Assembly (NCBI RefSeq): GCF_030547005.1
Contig: NZ_JAUOPN010000001.1
Coordinates: 496,001-560,000, forward strand
Direction: 5' to 3'
Length of the DNA stretch: 64,000 nt
DNA from: Maribacter sp. 1_MG-2023
GTDB lineage: Bacteria; Bacteroidota; Bacteroidia; Flavobacteriales; Flavobacteriaceae
The notes under the pieces are model-generated. The model made no database searches and had not been told where the DNA came from. It saw only the letters and a list, made by a program, of their open reading frames with translations. A program made the translations under genes and the position numbers. Shown here piece after piece: positions 19,183 through 27,520 of this stretch; the first letter of the stretch is position 1, and every line of letters starts with the position of its first letter.

Positions 19183-20015
19183 TTTGATAAAACAATTTCA
19201 TTTAAATTATATTCTTTGTCTAAGGACAACCATTGCTCGGTATTTTTGTCTTTTGCCAAATTATCCTTTTTTAAGGCAAATTTTTGAGTCCCTATAATAG
19301 GAATAGGTTCTTTTGGGGTGTCTTTTGCCTGTATAGATATTGTTTTATTTAATAGTGACATAGCCTTGAACCATAAATCATCAGCTTTAGGAGCTAATTC
19401 TAATAATTTTTGGACATTTAAAACCTCTTTATGTAGTGATCTAGGAGGGTATAATATTCCCCACGCACCTATAGGTACAAATGCTTTAGGGTTTTTATTG
19501 GTGATGTATTGACTTCTCCATTTTTTAAAGGGAAGAGAATTGTTTTTGTCATCAAAATTAATATGAGAAGTTTTTACTCCTATTATGGATTTAGGATCTA
19601 GTAAATGTTGGTTATAAATTTTTGATAGCCATTCTTTTCTATACATTAAATCATCGTCGCAAGTAACAATACAATCTTTAGAAAAAGTTTCTAAGGTATG
19701 AATCAACTTTTTATGAGAACAATGTAAAGGTGAAAAACGGATTTCAAAAATATCTGATTCCATTTTTTTAACCTTCATTGGTAATTTATTTTTCATGTCT
19801 TCATTAATCCATAAAACGATTTTTTTTGGTAAAGTATTTTGGTTAAGTATACTCTTTATTACAAAATTGAGAGTGCTAAACCTTGAAGGAATTGAGGTTA
19901 ATGAAATAATAATAGGTACTGAAGGTTTAGAGTTTTTTAGAAAAAAACTAGCAGGTGTTATGCTGTATTTCAAACTATAAAAAAGCGATAACGGTAATTC
20001 TTTAATGACTTTCAT
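19179..20015 (-). CDS. Glycosyltransferase, GT-A-like
   Basis: 278 aa. VPIIISLTSIPSRFSTLNFV (about 33-52) and later IVTCDDDLMYRKEWL (about 114) look like the nucleotide-sugar and DxD metal site of a GT-A enzyme. The first residues are weakly hydrophobic but there is no clear signal peptide. This type is usually found in exopolysaccharide or LPS clusters; the sugar and acceptor cannot be told. It overlaps the TupA-like gene upstream and tsaC downstream by 4 nt each. It is richer in AT and Lys than tsaC/cca, in keeping with accessory surface-glycan genes. Confidence 0.75.
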   Translation of the reverse strand: MKVIKELPLSLFYSLKYSITPASFFLKNSKPSVPIIISLTSIPSRFSTLNFVIKSILNQNTLPKKIVLWINEDMKNKLPMKVKKMESDIFEIRFSPLHCSHKKLIHTLETFSKDCIVTCDDDLMYRKEWLSKIYNQHLLDPKSIIGVKTSHINFDDKNNSLPFKKWRSQYITNKNPKAFVPIGAWGILYPPRSLHKEVLNVQKLLELAPKADDLWFKAMSLLNKTISIQAKDTPKEPIPIIGTQKFALKKDNLAKDKNTEQWLSLDKEYNLNEIVLSK

Positions 20016-20917
20016 TGAATAATGTCTGTAATATATTTTTGACCTTTAGGTATTTTTGGTAATATAAAATAATCTCCAATTATTTTATTGTATTCTTCGG
20101 GTACAAATCTGCTTCTAGCATCCGAGGGATAAAAAGTCATTTCGCCAAATATTGTTCTACCTTCTATTGCATATAAATCTATTCTAACAAAAGGTAAATT
20201 ATTTGCTAATTTTAAGGCAACCTCCTTCATTTCATTAAAGTTAGATGGTTTTTCAATCTCACCTTTGTAATGTTTTATATTTCCTTTAGAGAAATCTTGT
20301 TTTCTCCACTCCATATCGTAAAAACAACGGTAAGAATTTTTTCCATGATCTAAATCAATTTGAACAAATTTTGGAACACCATTAAAACAAAAAAATTTAT
20401 AATCATTTATAATTTCTTGTCCCATTTCTTCTAAGTATTTTTCGACAAGTAGTAATGGTTTTACATCTTTATAAGCCCATTCCATACCTCCACGATAATA
20501 CTGATTTTTGCTCATCCACTTATGAAGTAAATACTTCGATTTAGCAAGGTTAAGCTTAGTTTTATCTTTCACGATTAAATTAAAGTGAAAACCGTGCACA
20601 CCTTTTATAACAAATTGTTTTGGAAGTGAGTCAAAATCAATTTTAGAAACTTTATCAAAAACACCAATTGTTTCATTGAGAATATGCTTACCTACCTTAT
20701 TTTCAACATACTTTTTGACATTGTATTTATCTACTAATTGATTTAATATCTTTGGTCTGTAAAATACTTTATACCATGAGATTTTTTCATTGAAATCTTT
20801 TAGGTTATTGTAGTCAAGTTTGTTGCCTGAGTAATATTCGTAATAGATTTTTACGTAAAATTCTTGCGGTAAAAACTTAAGTTTTTTAAGAATACCATAA
20901 GCTAATTTTTTTACCAT
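20012..20917 (-). CDS. TupA-like ATP-grasp polysaccharide biosynthesis protein
   Basis: 301 aa, cytoplasmic. LKDFNEKISWYKVFYR (about 39-54), LVDKYNVKKYVENKVG, FVIKGVHGFHFNLIVKD (about 92-108) and NDYKFFCFNGVPKFVQID fit the TupA-like ATP-grasp family (PF14305). That family is thought to attach amino acids or similar groups to surface polysaccharides (TupA: teichuronopeptide, by family knowledge). The acceptor here is unknown. It is first in the minus-strand run to ctaA, with a TATCTTTG box 23 nt upstream, back to back with the promoter of a divergent glycosyltransferase. Confidence 0.82.
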   Translation of the reverse strand: MVKKLAYGILKKLKFLPQEFYVKIYYEYYSGNKLDYNNLKDFNEKISWYKVFYRPKILNQLVDKYNVKKYVENKVGKHILNETIGVFDKVSKIDFDSLPKQFVIKGVHGFHFNLIVKDKTKLNLAKSKYLLHKWMSKNQYYRGGMEWAYKDVKPLLLVEKYLEEMGQEIINDYKFFCFNGVPKFVQIDLDHGKNSYRCFYDMEWRKQDFSKGNIKHYKGEIEKPSNFNEMKEVALKLANNLPFVRIDLYAIEGRTIFGEMTFYPSDARSRFVPEEYNKIIGDYFILPKIPKGQKYITDIIQ

Positions 20918-20939
20918 TATGAAATTTTAATAATCTAAA

Positions 20940-20947
20940 CAAAGATA
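20940..20947 (-). promoter_or_regulatory. -7 box TATCTTTG for the TupA-tsaC-cca-ctaA run
   Basis: A perfect TAnnTTTG on the minus strand, 23 nt before the ATG at 20917. It lies only 13 bp from the plus-strand box at 20961, so the two divergent promoters overlap and could interfere with each other. Confidence 0.55.
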
Positions 20948-20960
20948 GATAAGAGTTTTA

Positions 20961-20968
20961 TATTTTTG
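20961..20968 (+). promoter_or_regulatory. -7 box TATTTTTG for the divergent glycosyltransferase
   Basis: TATTTTTG lies 19 nt before the ATG at 20988 and only 7 nt before an in-frame TTG at 20976. It therefore favours the ATG as the real start. Confidence 0.5.
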
Positions 20969-20987
20969 CAGTAATTTGAAACGTAGT

Positions 20988-21806
20988 ATGGAGATTCCTA
21001 AAATAAGTATCATCGTTAGTACATATAATGCCGAAGAGTGGCTAAAGAAGGTACTTTGGGGTTTTGAGCAACAAATCTTTAAAGATTTTGAAGTTGTTAT
21101 TGCTGATGATGGATCAAAGGCACCTACTAAAGAACTATTGGCAGAGATCGCAGAGAAGGTGCATTACCCAATTGTGCATGTATGGCAAGAAGATGATGGC
21201 TTTCAAAAATCTAGAATATTAAATAAAGCAGTAACTGCCTGTTCTGCAGATTATATTATCATGACCGATGGTGATTGTATACCTCGAGAAGATTTTGTTC
21301 AGGTGCATTACATCAATAAAGAATCAGGTTATTTTATTTCTGGCGGATATTATATGTTACCCATGAATATTTCTAAACTAATTACTCTTGACGATATTGA
21401 AAATCAACGATGCTTCAATATTCAATGGTTGAAGGATAAAGGAATACCGCAAACTTTTAAAAATAACAAGCTTACTGCTAAAGGATTTATTTCTAAAATT
21501 TTAAATTGGGTAACACCGACCAATGCAAGTTGGAACGGACATAACTCTTCTGGTTGGAAAAAAGATATTGAGAATGTAAACGGATTCGATGAGCGCATGC
21601 AATATGGCGGTCAAGATAGAGAGCTAGGTGAGCGTTTATTCAATTTCGGATTAAAGTCTAAGCAACTACGCTATAGTGCAGTTTGTGTTCATTTAGACCA
21701 TAAAAGAGGGTATAAGATACCGGAATCTATTGCTAAGAATGTGGGGATAAGAAATGCTACTAAAAAGGAAAAAAGCGTGTGGACTTTTTACGGCATTACT
21801 AAGTAA
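20988..21806 (+). CDS. Glycosyltransferase family 2
   Basis: 272 aa from the ATG chosen here; an in-frame TTG at 20976 would add four residues but is too close to the -7 box. ISIIVSTYNAEEWLKKVLWG near the N-terminus, VVIADDGSKAPT and IIMTDGDCIPREDF are the GT2 nucleotide-binding and DxD motifs. NASWNGHNSSGW and GFDERMQYGGQDRELGERL match the C-terminal galactosyltransferase-type region. It is likely part of LPS or exopolysaccharide assembly on the cytoplasmic side. Its last 19 nt overlap the convergent glycosyltransferase gene. Confidence 0.87.
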   Translation: MEIPKISIIVSTYNAEEWLKKVLWGFEQQIFKDFEVVIADDGSKAPTKELLAEIAEKVHYPIVHVWQEDDGFQKSRILNKAVTACSADYIIMTDGDCIPREDFVQVHYINKESGYFISGGYYMLPMNISKLITLDDIENQRCFNIQWLKDKGIPQTFKNNKLTAKGFISKILNWVTPTNASWNGHNSSGWKKDIENVNGFDERMQYGGQDRELGERLFNFGLKSKQLRYSAVCVHLDHKRGYKIPESIAKNVGIRNATKKEKSVWTFYGITK

Positions 21807-22582
21807 TACGCAAGCTCATTTTTTTGTTCCAGTCTTTTAAGTTCATTATAACGTTCTAAAACACCTAATGAATTAAGGTAGCAAATAATAAAACCTTTTT
21901 TTCCATCTAGTATACCAAGACGTAAGATATAATGGTTGAAAAATTTCCAGCCAGTTTTTAAAACCATAATTACATAGCTAAAATTCTTTTCTTTGTAAAA
22001 CGATTCAATAGCCTTTAAACGACCATATTTCAGCATTTTACCTTTGTAATCTTCGTAATTCTTGTAACAGTAATGGGTCAGTTTTTCTTTCAAAATGCCA
22101 GAAGTACCATCAACATCTAATGTTTCGTGTACGATTTTGCAGTCAGAAAATACAGCTTTACTTTTTCTAAAAAGTCTGTAGTTTTTATCAGTTTGCCATC
22201 CGCTGAAATTCAATTCTTCATTCTTGAACATAAATTGGCGATAAAACCAAAAAGCTGCGATTTCAGTATCACTAGAAACTGTTTCTGAAATTTCATTTTG
22301 TAAGGCATCAGAAACAATTTCGTCAGCATCTAAAAATAAAACCCAGTCATTAGTGGCTTGTTTTAAGGCAAATGATTTTTGAGCGGTAAAATTCTCAAAC
22401 GGTTTTTGAATGACTTTTACTTTCGGGTTATCCTTTAAATATTCATAGGTTCCGTCGGTACTAAAAGAATCTACTACAATAATTTCATCGGCAAAAGAAA
22501 CTGATTCGATACACTTTTCAATGTACCCAATTTCGTTATACGTAATTATTAATGCGGTAAGTTGTTCTTTTTTGGTAATCAT
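21788..22582 (-). CDS. Glycosyltransferase family 2, WaaE/KdtX-like
   Basis: 264 aa from the ATG at 22582; a TTG at 22591 would add three residues. ALIITYNEIGYIEKCIESV, EIIVVDSFSTDGTYEYL (about 33-49) and LFLDADEIV (about 80) are GT2 signatures. The FSTDGT form and the CHYCYKNYEDYKGKMLKY-like C-terminal part (seen as LTHYCYKNYEDYKGKML) match the LPS-core beta-glycosyltransferase WaaE group. A TAACTTTG box lies 39 nt upstream. It probably adds a core or lipid-linked sugar; the donor is unknown. Confidence 0.85.
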   Translation of the reverse strand: MITKKEQLTALIITYNEIGYIEKCIESVSFADEIIVVDSFSTDGTYEYLKDNPKVKVIQKPFENFTAQKSFALKQATNDWVLFLDADEIVSDALQNEISETVSSDTEIAAFWFYRQFMFKNEELNFSGWQTDKNYRLFRKSKAVFSDCKIVHETLDVDGTSGILKEKLTHYCYKNYEDYKGKMLKYGRLKAIESFYKEKNFSYVIMVLKTGWKFFNHYILRLGILDGKKGFIICYLNSLGVLERYNELKRLEQKNELAYYLVMP

Positions 22583-22620
22583 ACTTTCCAATTTGATAGG
22601 TTTGCTCTAATCGGAGCGAA

Positions 22621-22628
22621 CAAAGTTA
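22621..22628 (-). promoter_or_regulatory. -7 box TAACTTTG for the WaaE-like gene
   Basis: A perfect TAnnTTTG on the minus strand, 39 nt before the ATG at 22582. The interval up to glf (22629-22741) shows nothing else. Confidence 0.5.
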
Positions 22629-22741
22629 TAACAAAAAAAGTATTAAAAAATTGTGTTAAGCAGTAAAATTCTTACACAATTGAAATCCAATGTTATAGCA
22701 TGGTTCAGTTTATAAGAGGGCGTATTTTAGAATGGTTGCGT

Positions 22742-23854
22742 TCAATTGTCAAAAAGTTTTTTAGTTTTTGCTAACGCTGCGCCAATAACCTGGTGCATAT
22801 CGTAATACTTGTATTCTGCTAGCCTACCACCAAATATCACTAAGTCTTTGGAAGCCTTGTTCTTATACTGTAAATACCTATTATTATTCTTGTCATCGTT
22901 GATTGGGTAATACGGTTCAGAATCGGTTGAAGCTTCTAACGGATATTCTTTGGTGATAACTGTTTTCTTTTGTTGCCCGAATTCAAAATGCTTGTGCTCT
23001 AAAATTCTTGTATATGGTATTTCTGCCTCGGTATAATTTATTACCGCATTACCTTGGTAATTTTCAATGTCTAAAATTTCATGGTCAAAACGCAAGCCTC
23101 GATATTCTAATTTACCAAATTCGTAGTTGTAATATTCGTCAATTTTACCTGTAAAAACAGTTTTATGAGCCATGTTGTCAAGAGCTATTTTATCTTTAAA
23201 ATAGTTGACGCCAAGTTGTACGTCGATACCTTCTAAAAGTCCACCACTTAATTCGTTATAGCCTCCAATAGGTATGCCTTGGTAGCTATCATTGAAATAA
23301 TTATTGTCGAAGGTGTATCTTAAGGGTAGGCGTTTAATTATGAATGCAGGTAATTCTGTAGCTTTTCTTCCCCACTGTTTTTCGGTGTATCCTTTGATCA
23401 GCTTGAAATAAATATCCTCGCCAACAAGCGAAAGTGCTTGCTCTTCGAGATTTTGTGGTTGTTTTTTTTGATACTTCTTACTTTGTTCGTCAATGATAGA
23501 TTTAGCCTCTTCGGGAGTTTTAATACCCCATAATTGATAGAAGGTATTCATGTTAAAAGGTAAATTGTACAATGAACCTTTGTGATTGGCAACCGGTGAA
23601 TTGGTGTATCTATTAAACGGAACAAAGTCATTTACATAGTCCCAAATTTTCTTGTCATTGGTATGAAAAATATGCGCTCCGTAGGCGTGCACATTAATAT
23701 CTTCTATTTTTTTACAAAAGGTATTTCCACCAATATGTTCTCTTTTGTCTACTACTAAACAGGTTTTTCCTCTTTTTTTTGCCTCATTGGCAAAAACTGC
23801 TCCGTATAAACCGGCGCCTACAATAAGAAAATCATACTTTTTAGTTGATACCAT
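22742..23854 (-). CDS. glf: UDP-galactopyranose mutase
   Basis: 370 aa, cytoplasmic flavoenzyme that interconverts UDP-galactopyranose and UDP-galactofuranose. The FAD-binding N-terminus has FLIVGAGLYGAVFANEAKKR (about 9-28), VDKREHIGGNTF and HAYGAHIFHTND. GYTEKQWGRKATELP (about 156), RILEHKHFE and EYPLEASTDSEPYYP are family landmarks. Length is typical. With the adjacent probable galactofuranosyltransferase it indicates galactofuranose in a surface glycan. A TATCTTTG box lies 19 nt before the ATG. Confidence 0.96.
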   Translation of the reverse strand: MVSTKKYDFLIVGAGLYGAVFANEAKKRGKTCLVVDKREHIGGNTFCKKIEDINVHAYGAHIFHTNDKKIWDYVNDFVPFNRYTNSPVANHKGSLYNLPFNMNTFYQLWGIKTPEEAKSIIDEQSKKYQKKQPQNLEEQALSLVGEDIYFKLIKGYTEKQWGRKATELPAFIIKRLPLRYTFDNNYFNDSYQGIPIGGYNELSGGLLEGIDVQLGVNYFKDKIALDNMAHKTVFTGKIDEYYNYEFGKLEYRGLRFDHEILDIENYQGNAVINYTEAEIPYTRILEHKHFEFGQQKKTVITKEYPLEASTDSEPYYPINDDKNNNRYLQYKNKASKDLVIFGGRLAEYKYYDMHQVIGAALAKTKKLFDN

Positions 23855-23872
23855 TTTTCAATATTAAAAGAC

Positions 23873-23880
23873 CAAAGATA
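23873..23880 (-). promoter_or_regulatory. -7 box TATCTTTG for glf
   Basis: A perfect TAnnTTTG on the minus strand, 19 nt before the glf ATG. Confidence 0.5.
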
Positions 23881-23996
23881 CAGTTTGTGATGGAAATTGG
23901 TTAACACGAAAAGGGTTACTATAATTGAAATTTAATATTTCATATGTAGTTTTATATCGTTAAAATTGCAATTCTTAAACCCCAAATAATAATTGA

Positions 23997-25031
23997 ATGA
24001 ATTCTGATAATCTCTATTTTATTTCTAGGAATTATAAATTTTCAAAGAACGCAGCTTCCAAACCAAAAATGGACTGCGAGACGGTTCTAGAAAAGAATGG
24101 ATTTAAAAACTTAGGGTTTAAACAAAGTAATCACCCCAGTTCGGCAATAGGCGCTGTTATCAGTTTTTTTGGAATAACAAAAGGGTTATTTCTACTACCA
24201 AGAAAATCTGTTTTCTTTATGCAATATCCGTTGAGTAAATTTTTCGGATATATTACCAGTATTGTTTCTTTAAAGAAATGTACCCTTATCATTATTATAC
24301 ATGATGTAAAGTTTTTAATGGGAAAATCAACTGATTTGAAAGGTGAGATGGCAAAATTCAATAAAGCCGATTTTATCATCGTTCATAACGAATCTATGGA
24401 AAAGTGGTTTCAAGAAAATGGGTGTACAGCACAATTGGTAAGTTTAGAATTGTTCGATTATATACATGCAAGTAATAAACATGCAACACTTAACAATCCA
24501 TATGATGTAGTTTTTGCCGGCGGATTGGGGAAAGAGAAAAGCGAATTTTTATATAGTATGGACAGTCTAAATCCGTCTAATTATAAACTCAAGTTATATG
24601 GTAACGGTTTTAATGCGGCTGATGCTGAAAGGGATAATTCTATTTTAGACTACCAAGGTGTTTTTTCACCAGACGAGGTAATTGATGTAATACAGGGTTC
24701 GTTTGGATTAATTTGGAATGGCAACGCACTAAATGAATGTTTAGGAGATTTCGGAAAGTATCTATTATATAATACTCCGCATAAAACATCTTTATATCTC
24801 TTGTGTGGTCTACCGGTTATTGTCTGGAAAAAAGCAGCTATTGCCAAATTCATTGAAAAAGAACAAATTGGTATCACCTTAAATTCTTTAGATGAACTTG
24901 ATGCTATTTTGGCAAACCTTGACCCAAAAGATTATGCAACTATGGTTTCTAATGTAGAAAAGGTAAAAACCAAAGTTGCCTCTGGTCATTACCTTTCTCA
25001 AGCTATTACTAAAGTAGTTGAATTGGTTTAA
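23997..25031 (+). CDS. Glycosyltransferase, probable galactofuranosyltransferase
   Basis: 344 aa, GT-B-like, without signal peptide. The N-terminal half has KSVFFMQYPLSKFFG and TLIIIIHDVKFLMGKS (about 80-120). The C-terminal half has DVVFAGGLGKEKSEFL (about 178), YKLKLYGNGF, DYQGVFSPDEV, LYNTPHKTSLYLLCGLPVIV (about 260-280) and EKEQIGITL. This arrangement fits WbbI-type beta-1,6-galactofuranosyltransferases (family knowledge, moderate certainty). The divergent neighbour glf would supply its UDP-Galf donor. It converges with dapD with a 3-bp gap. Confidence 0.75.
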   Translation: MNSDNLYFISRNYKFSKNAASKPKMDCETVLEKNGFKNLGFKQSNHPSSAIGAVISFFGITKGLFLLPRKSVFFMQYPLSKFFGYITSIVSLKKCTLIIIIHDVKFLMGKSTDLKGEMAKFNKADFIIVHNESMEKWFQENGCTAQLVSLELFDYIHASNKHATLNNPYDVVFAGGLGKEKSEFLYSMDSLNPSNYKLKLYGNGFNAADAERDNSILDYQGVFSPDEVIDVIQGSFGLIWNGNALNECLGDFGKYLLYNTPHKTSLYLLCGLPVIVWKKAAIAKFIEKEQIGITLNSLDELDAILANLDPKDYATMVSNVEKVKTKVASGHYLSQAITKVVELV

Positions 25032-25034
25032 AAA

Positions 25035-25850
25035 TTAAACCGCTACATCATACTCTCTAAGTGCATCGTTCAATGATGTCTTTTTGTTTGTGCTTTCTTT
25101 TCTTTTTCCAATAATTAATGCACACGGTACTTGAAATTCGCCTGCCGGAAATTTTTTGGTATAACTACCAGGTATCACTACTGAACGAGCAGGTACAACA
25201 CCTTTTGTTTCTACAGGAGTTTCACCGGTAACATCAATAATTTTGGTACTCATTGTTAAAACAACATTCGCTCCAAGTACTGCTTCTTTTTCAACTCTAA
25301 CACCTTCAACTACAATACAACGAGAACCAATAAAGGCACCGTCTTCTATAATAACCGGTGAAGCTTGTAAAGGTTCAAGAACGCCACCAATACCAACACC
25401 ACCACTTAAATGTACATTTTTACCGATCTGTGCACAACTACCAACAGTAGCCCAAGTATCTACCATAGTACCTTCATCAACATAAGCACCTATGTTTACA
25501 TAACTAGGCATTAAAATGGTTCCTGCAGAAATATAAGCACCATGTCTTGCTACCGCATTTGGTACAACACGAATTCCTTTTTCTTTGTATCCTCTTTTTA
25601 AAGGCATTTTATCGTGGTACTCAAAAATACCTGCTTCTAAAGTTTCCATTTTCTGAATAGGGAAATACATAACTACTGCTTTCTTTACCCATTCATTGAT
25701 CTGCCATCCGTCTGCTGTTGGCTCGGCACATCTTAATTTTCCTAAATCTAAAAGGTTAATAACCTCTCTAATGCTATCTTGGGTTGCAGATTCCTTTAAA
25801 AGGTCTCTATTGTCCCATGCTTTTTCTATTTGTGCTCTTAATTCTGTCAT
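25035..25850 (-). CDS. dapD: Tetrahydrodipicolinate N-succinyltransferase
   Basis: 271 aa from the ATG at 25850 (MTELRAQIEKAWDN); an ATG two codons upstream (25856) is possible but sits 10 nt from the -7 box. The enzyme transfers succinyl from succinyl-CoA to tetrahydrodipicolinate in the lysine/meso-diaminopimelate pathway. EPTADGWQINEWVKKAVVMYF (about 40-60) is the family core, then a left-handed beta-helix of hexapeptides (VNIGAYVDEGTMVDTWATVG, IEDGAFIGSRCIVVEGVRV). It is a stand-alone gene here; no other dap gene is in view. Confidence 0.96.
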   Translation of the reverse strand: MTELRAQIEKAWDNRDLLKESATQDSIREVINLLDLGKLRCAEPTADGWQINEWVKKAVVMYFPIQKMETLEAGIFEYHDKMPLKRGYKEKGIRVVPNAVARHGAYISAGTILMPSYVNIGAYVDEGTMVDTWATVGSCAQIGKNVHLSGGVGIGGVLEPLQASPVIIEDGAFIGSRCIVVEGVRVEKEAVLGANVVLTMSTKIIDVTGETPVETKGVVPARSVVIPGSYTKKFPAGEFQVPCALIIGKRKESTNKKTSLNDALREYDVAV

Positions 25851-25866
25851 TTTCATAAAATTTTCT

Positions 25867-25874
25867 CAAATATA
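25867..25874 (-). promoter_or_regulatory. -7 box TATATTTG for dapD
   Basis: A perfect TAnnTTTG on the minus strand, 17 nt before the ATG at 25850. It implies a leader of only about 13 nt. Confidence 0.5.
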
Positions 25875-25928
25875 AGTTGAAGTACAGTAATTCCCCATGC
25901 ACAAGGGCACATATAACAAATTATCCTT

Positions 25929-25936
25929 TATTTTTG
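25929..25936 (+). promoter_or_regulatory. -7 box TATTTTTG for ruvX-def
   Basis: TATTTTTGCC lies 14 nt before the TTG start of ruvX. The following bases (CCAAAAATTAAGTTTG) closely resemble the leader of the MATE gene at 37301-37324. Confidence 0.5.
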
Positions 25937-25949
25937 CCAAAAATTAAGT

Positions 25950-26360
25950 TTGGGAAAGATTCTTGCAATTGATTACGGAGAAAAACGTATTGGCTTAGCT
26001 GTTACCGATGATATGAAAATGATAGCATTCGGATTAACGACTATTGCTACTGCCGAAATATTTGAATATTTATCTGATTATATTTCCAAAGAAAACGTAG
26101 AGACCATTGTGGTAGGTGAGCCAAAACAAATGGACAATACTGCATCTGAATCTGAAGTGCATATTGCTCCATTTTTGGTAAAGTTGGCAGAGAAATTTCC
26201 AACTGTTCCTATTAAAAGACATGATGAACGCTTTACATCTAAAATGGCTTTCCAGACCATGATAGATAGCGGGTTAAAGAAGAAGCAAAGAAAAAACAAA
26301 GCACTAATCGATGAGATTAGTGCAACTATTATATTACAAGATTTTTTAAAGACATTATAA
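25950..26360 (+). CDS. ruvX: Putative pre-16S rRNA nuclease / Holliday junction resolvase RuvX (YqgF)
   Basis: 136 aa, RNase H-like fold. ILAIDYGEKRIGLAVTDDMK (about 4-23) carries the first catalytic Asp. VVGEPKQMDN (about 52), KRHDERFTSKMA (about 90) and LIDEISATIILQDFL (about 121) complete the family pattern. The start is TTG at 25950, because no ATG precedes the conserved N-terminus. The YqgF family processes the 16S rRNA 5' end; a recombination role is less certain. def starts directly after its stop codon, so the two are coupled. Confidence 0.92.
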   Translation: MGKILAIDYGEKRIGLAVTDDMKMIAFGLTTIATAEIFEYLSDYISKENVETIVVGEPKQMDNTASESEVHIAPFLVKLAEKFPTVPIKRHDERFTSKMAFQTMIDSGLKKKQRKNKALIDEISATIILQDFLKTL

Positions 26361-26951
26361 ATGATTTTACCCATTATTGCATACGGTGATCCCGTATTAA
26401 GAAAAGTAGCGGATGATATTGATAAAGACCATCCAAAACTGAATGATTTGTTGGCTAACATGTGGGAGACCATGTATAACGCTAGTGGTGTAGGTCTTGC
26501 AGCACCACAAATAGGATTGCCAATTCGTATATTTTTGGTTGATACCACTCCTTTTTCAGGGGATGAAGATTTAACTGAAGAGGAACAAAAACAGTTAGAC
26601 GGTTTCAAACAAGTATTTATCAATGCAACTATCGAAGAAGAAACTGGTGATGAATGGGCTTTCAATGAAGGTTGCCTTAGTATACCAGATGTTCGTGAAG
26701 ATGTAAGCAGAAAGGGTACCATTAAAATCACCTATTTAGATGAGAACTTTAAAGAGCATGAAAAAACCTTTGATGGTTTGTTGGCTCGTGTAATTCAGCA
26801 TGAATATGACCATATTGAAGGGGTGTTGTTTACCGATAAATTATCTGCACTAAAAAAGAGAATGTTAAAAGGAAGATTAACCAATATTTCTAAAGGAAAG
26901 ATTAATGTTGATTATCGTATGAAATTTCCTGCGATGAAAAAAGGACGTTAA
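26361..26951 (+). CDS. def: Peptide deformylase
   Basis: 196 aa, metal-dependent removal of formyl from nascent N-terminal Met. Motif 1 GVGLAAPQIG (about 47-56), motif 2 EGCLSIPDVREDV (about 107-119, metal-ligand Cys) and motif 3 QHEYDHIEGVLF (about 150-161, two His ligands and the catalytic Glu) are all intact. A 25-residue acidic insertion before motif 2 is common in Bacteroidota. The ATG directly follows the ruvX TAA. A DUF5606 gene follows after 61 bp. Confidence 0.97.
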   Translation: MILPIIAYGDPVLRKVADDIDKDHPKLNDLLANMWETMYNASGVGLAAPQIGLPIRIFLVDTTPFSGDEDLTEEEQKQLDGFKQVFINATIEEETGDEWAFNEGCLSIPDVREDVSRKGTIKITYLDENFKEHEKTFDGLLARVIQHEYDHIEGVLFTDKLSALKKRMLKGRLTNISKGKINVDYRMKFPAMKKGR

Positions 26952-27012
26952 AATGCCTTTATTATTAATAGAAAAGTGTAATATTTGTCCACTTAAAATT
27001 TTAAAATAGTTT

Positions 27013-27441
27013 ATGAGGTTAGAGAAAATTTTATCAGTTGCAGGAAAACCAGGTTTATATAAATTGATTACACAAACCAGAACAGGTTTTGTGGCTGAGT
27101 CTTTGTTAGATGGAAAAAGAATAACAGTAAGCTTACGCAGTAGCGTTAGTGTATTGTCTGAAATAGCTATTTATACGCTTGAGGAAGAAGTGCCTTTAAG
27201 AGATGTGTTCAAGAAAATACAAGAGAAGGAAAATGGAGGTAAAACATCTATAGGTCATAAAGAGGAGAAAATTAAATTAGAAGAATACTTTTTTGAAGTA
27301 CTACCTGATTATGATGAAGACCGTGTGTATGTTAGTGATATTAAAAAGGTTATTCAATGGTATAACATTTTAACAGAAAACAAGATTACAGACTTTTCTA
27401 GTGAAGAAGTAGCAAGTGAAGAAGCTTCTGAAGAGGAGTAG
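27013..27441 (+). CDS. DUF5606 domain protein
   Basis: 142 aa, soluble. The start MRLEKILSVAGKPGLYKLI, then GKRITVSLRSSVSVLSEIAIYT (about 38-59) and EDRVYVSDIKKVIQWYNIL (about 98-116) match the Bacteroidota-specific DUF5606 family (PF18347). The function is unknown. The N-terminal part has a small beta-barrel look, and the tail (EEVASEEASEEE) is acidic and disordered. The association with ruvX-def could hint at a link to ribosomes or translation, which is inference only. A strong terminator follows 22 nt after the stop. Confidence 0.85.
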   Translation: MRLEKILSVAGKPGLYKLITQTRTGFVAESLLDGKRITVSLRSSVSVLSEIAIYTLEEEVPLRDVFKKIQEKENGGKTSIGHKEEKIKLEEYFFEVLPDYDEDRVYVSDIKKVIQWYNILTENKITDFSSEEVASEEASEEE

Positions 27442-27462
27442 TCTTTCTTACATAATTTGAAT

Positions 27463-27488
27463 AAAAAAAGCCCTATGGGGCTTTTTTT
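27463..27488 (+). terminator. Intrinsic terminator after DUF5606 gene
   Basis: AAAAAAAGCCC pairs with GGGCTTTTTTT around a 4-nt loop (27474-27477), followed by T residues. It ends the ruvX-def-DUF5606 run. Confidence 0.92.
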
Positions 27489-27520
27489 TGTTTTATACTT
27501 AAGGTTATGTGTGTTATTAA

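Noticed and set aside
26078..26731. Minus-strand 217-codon frame opposite ruvX and def
   Set aside because: It lies opposite two well-conserved genes, has no domain, promoter or signal peptide, and its Ser/Phe-rich sequence is an antisense artefact.
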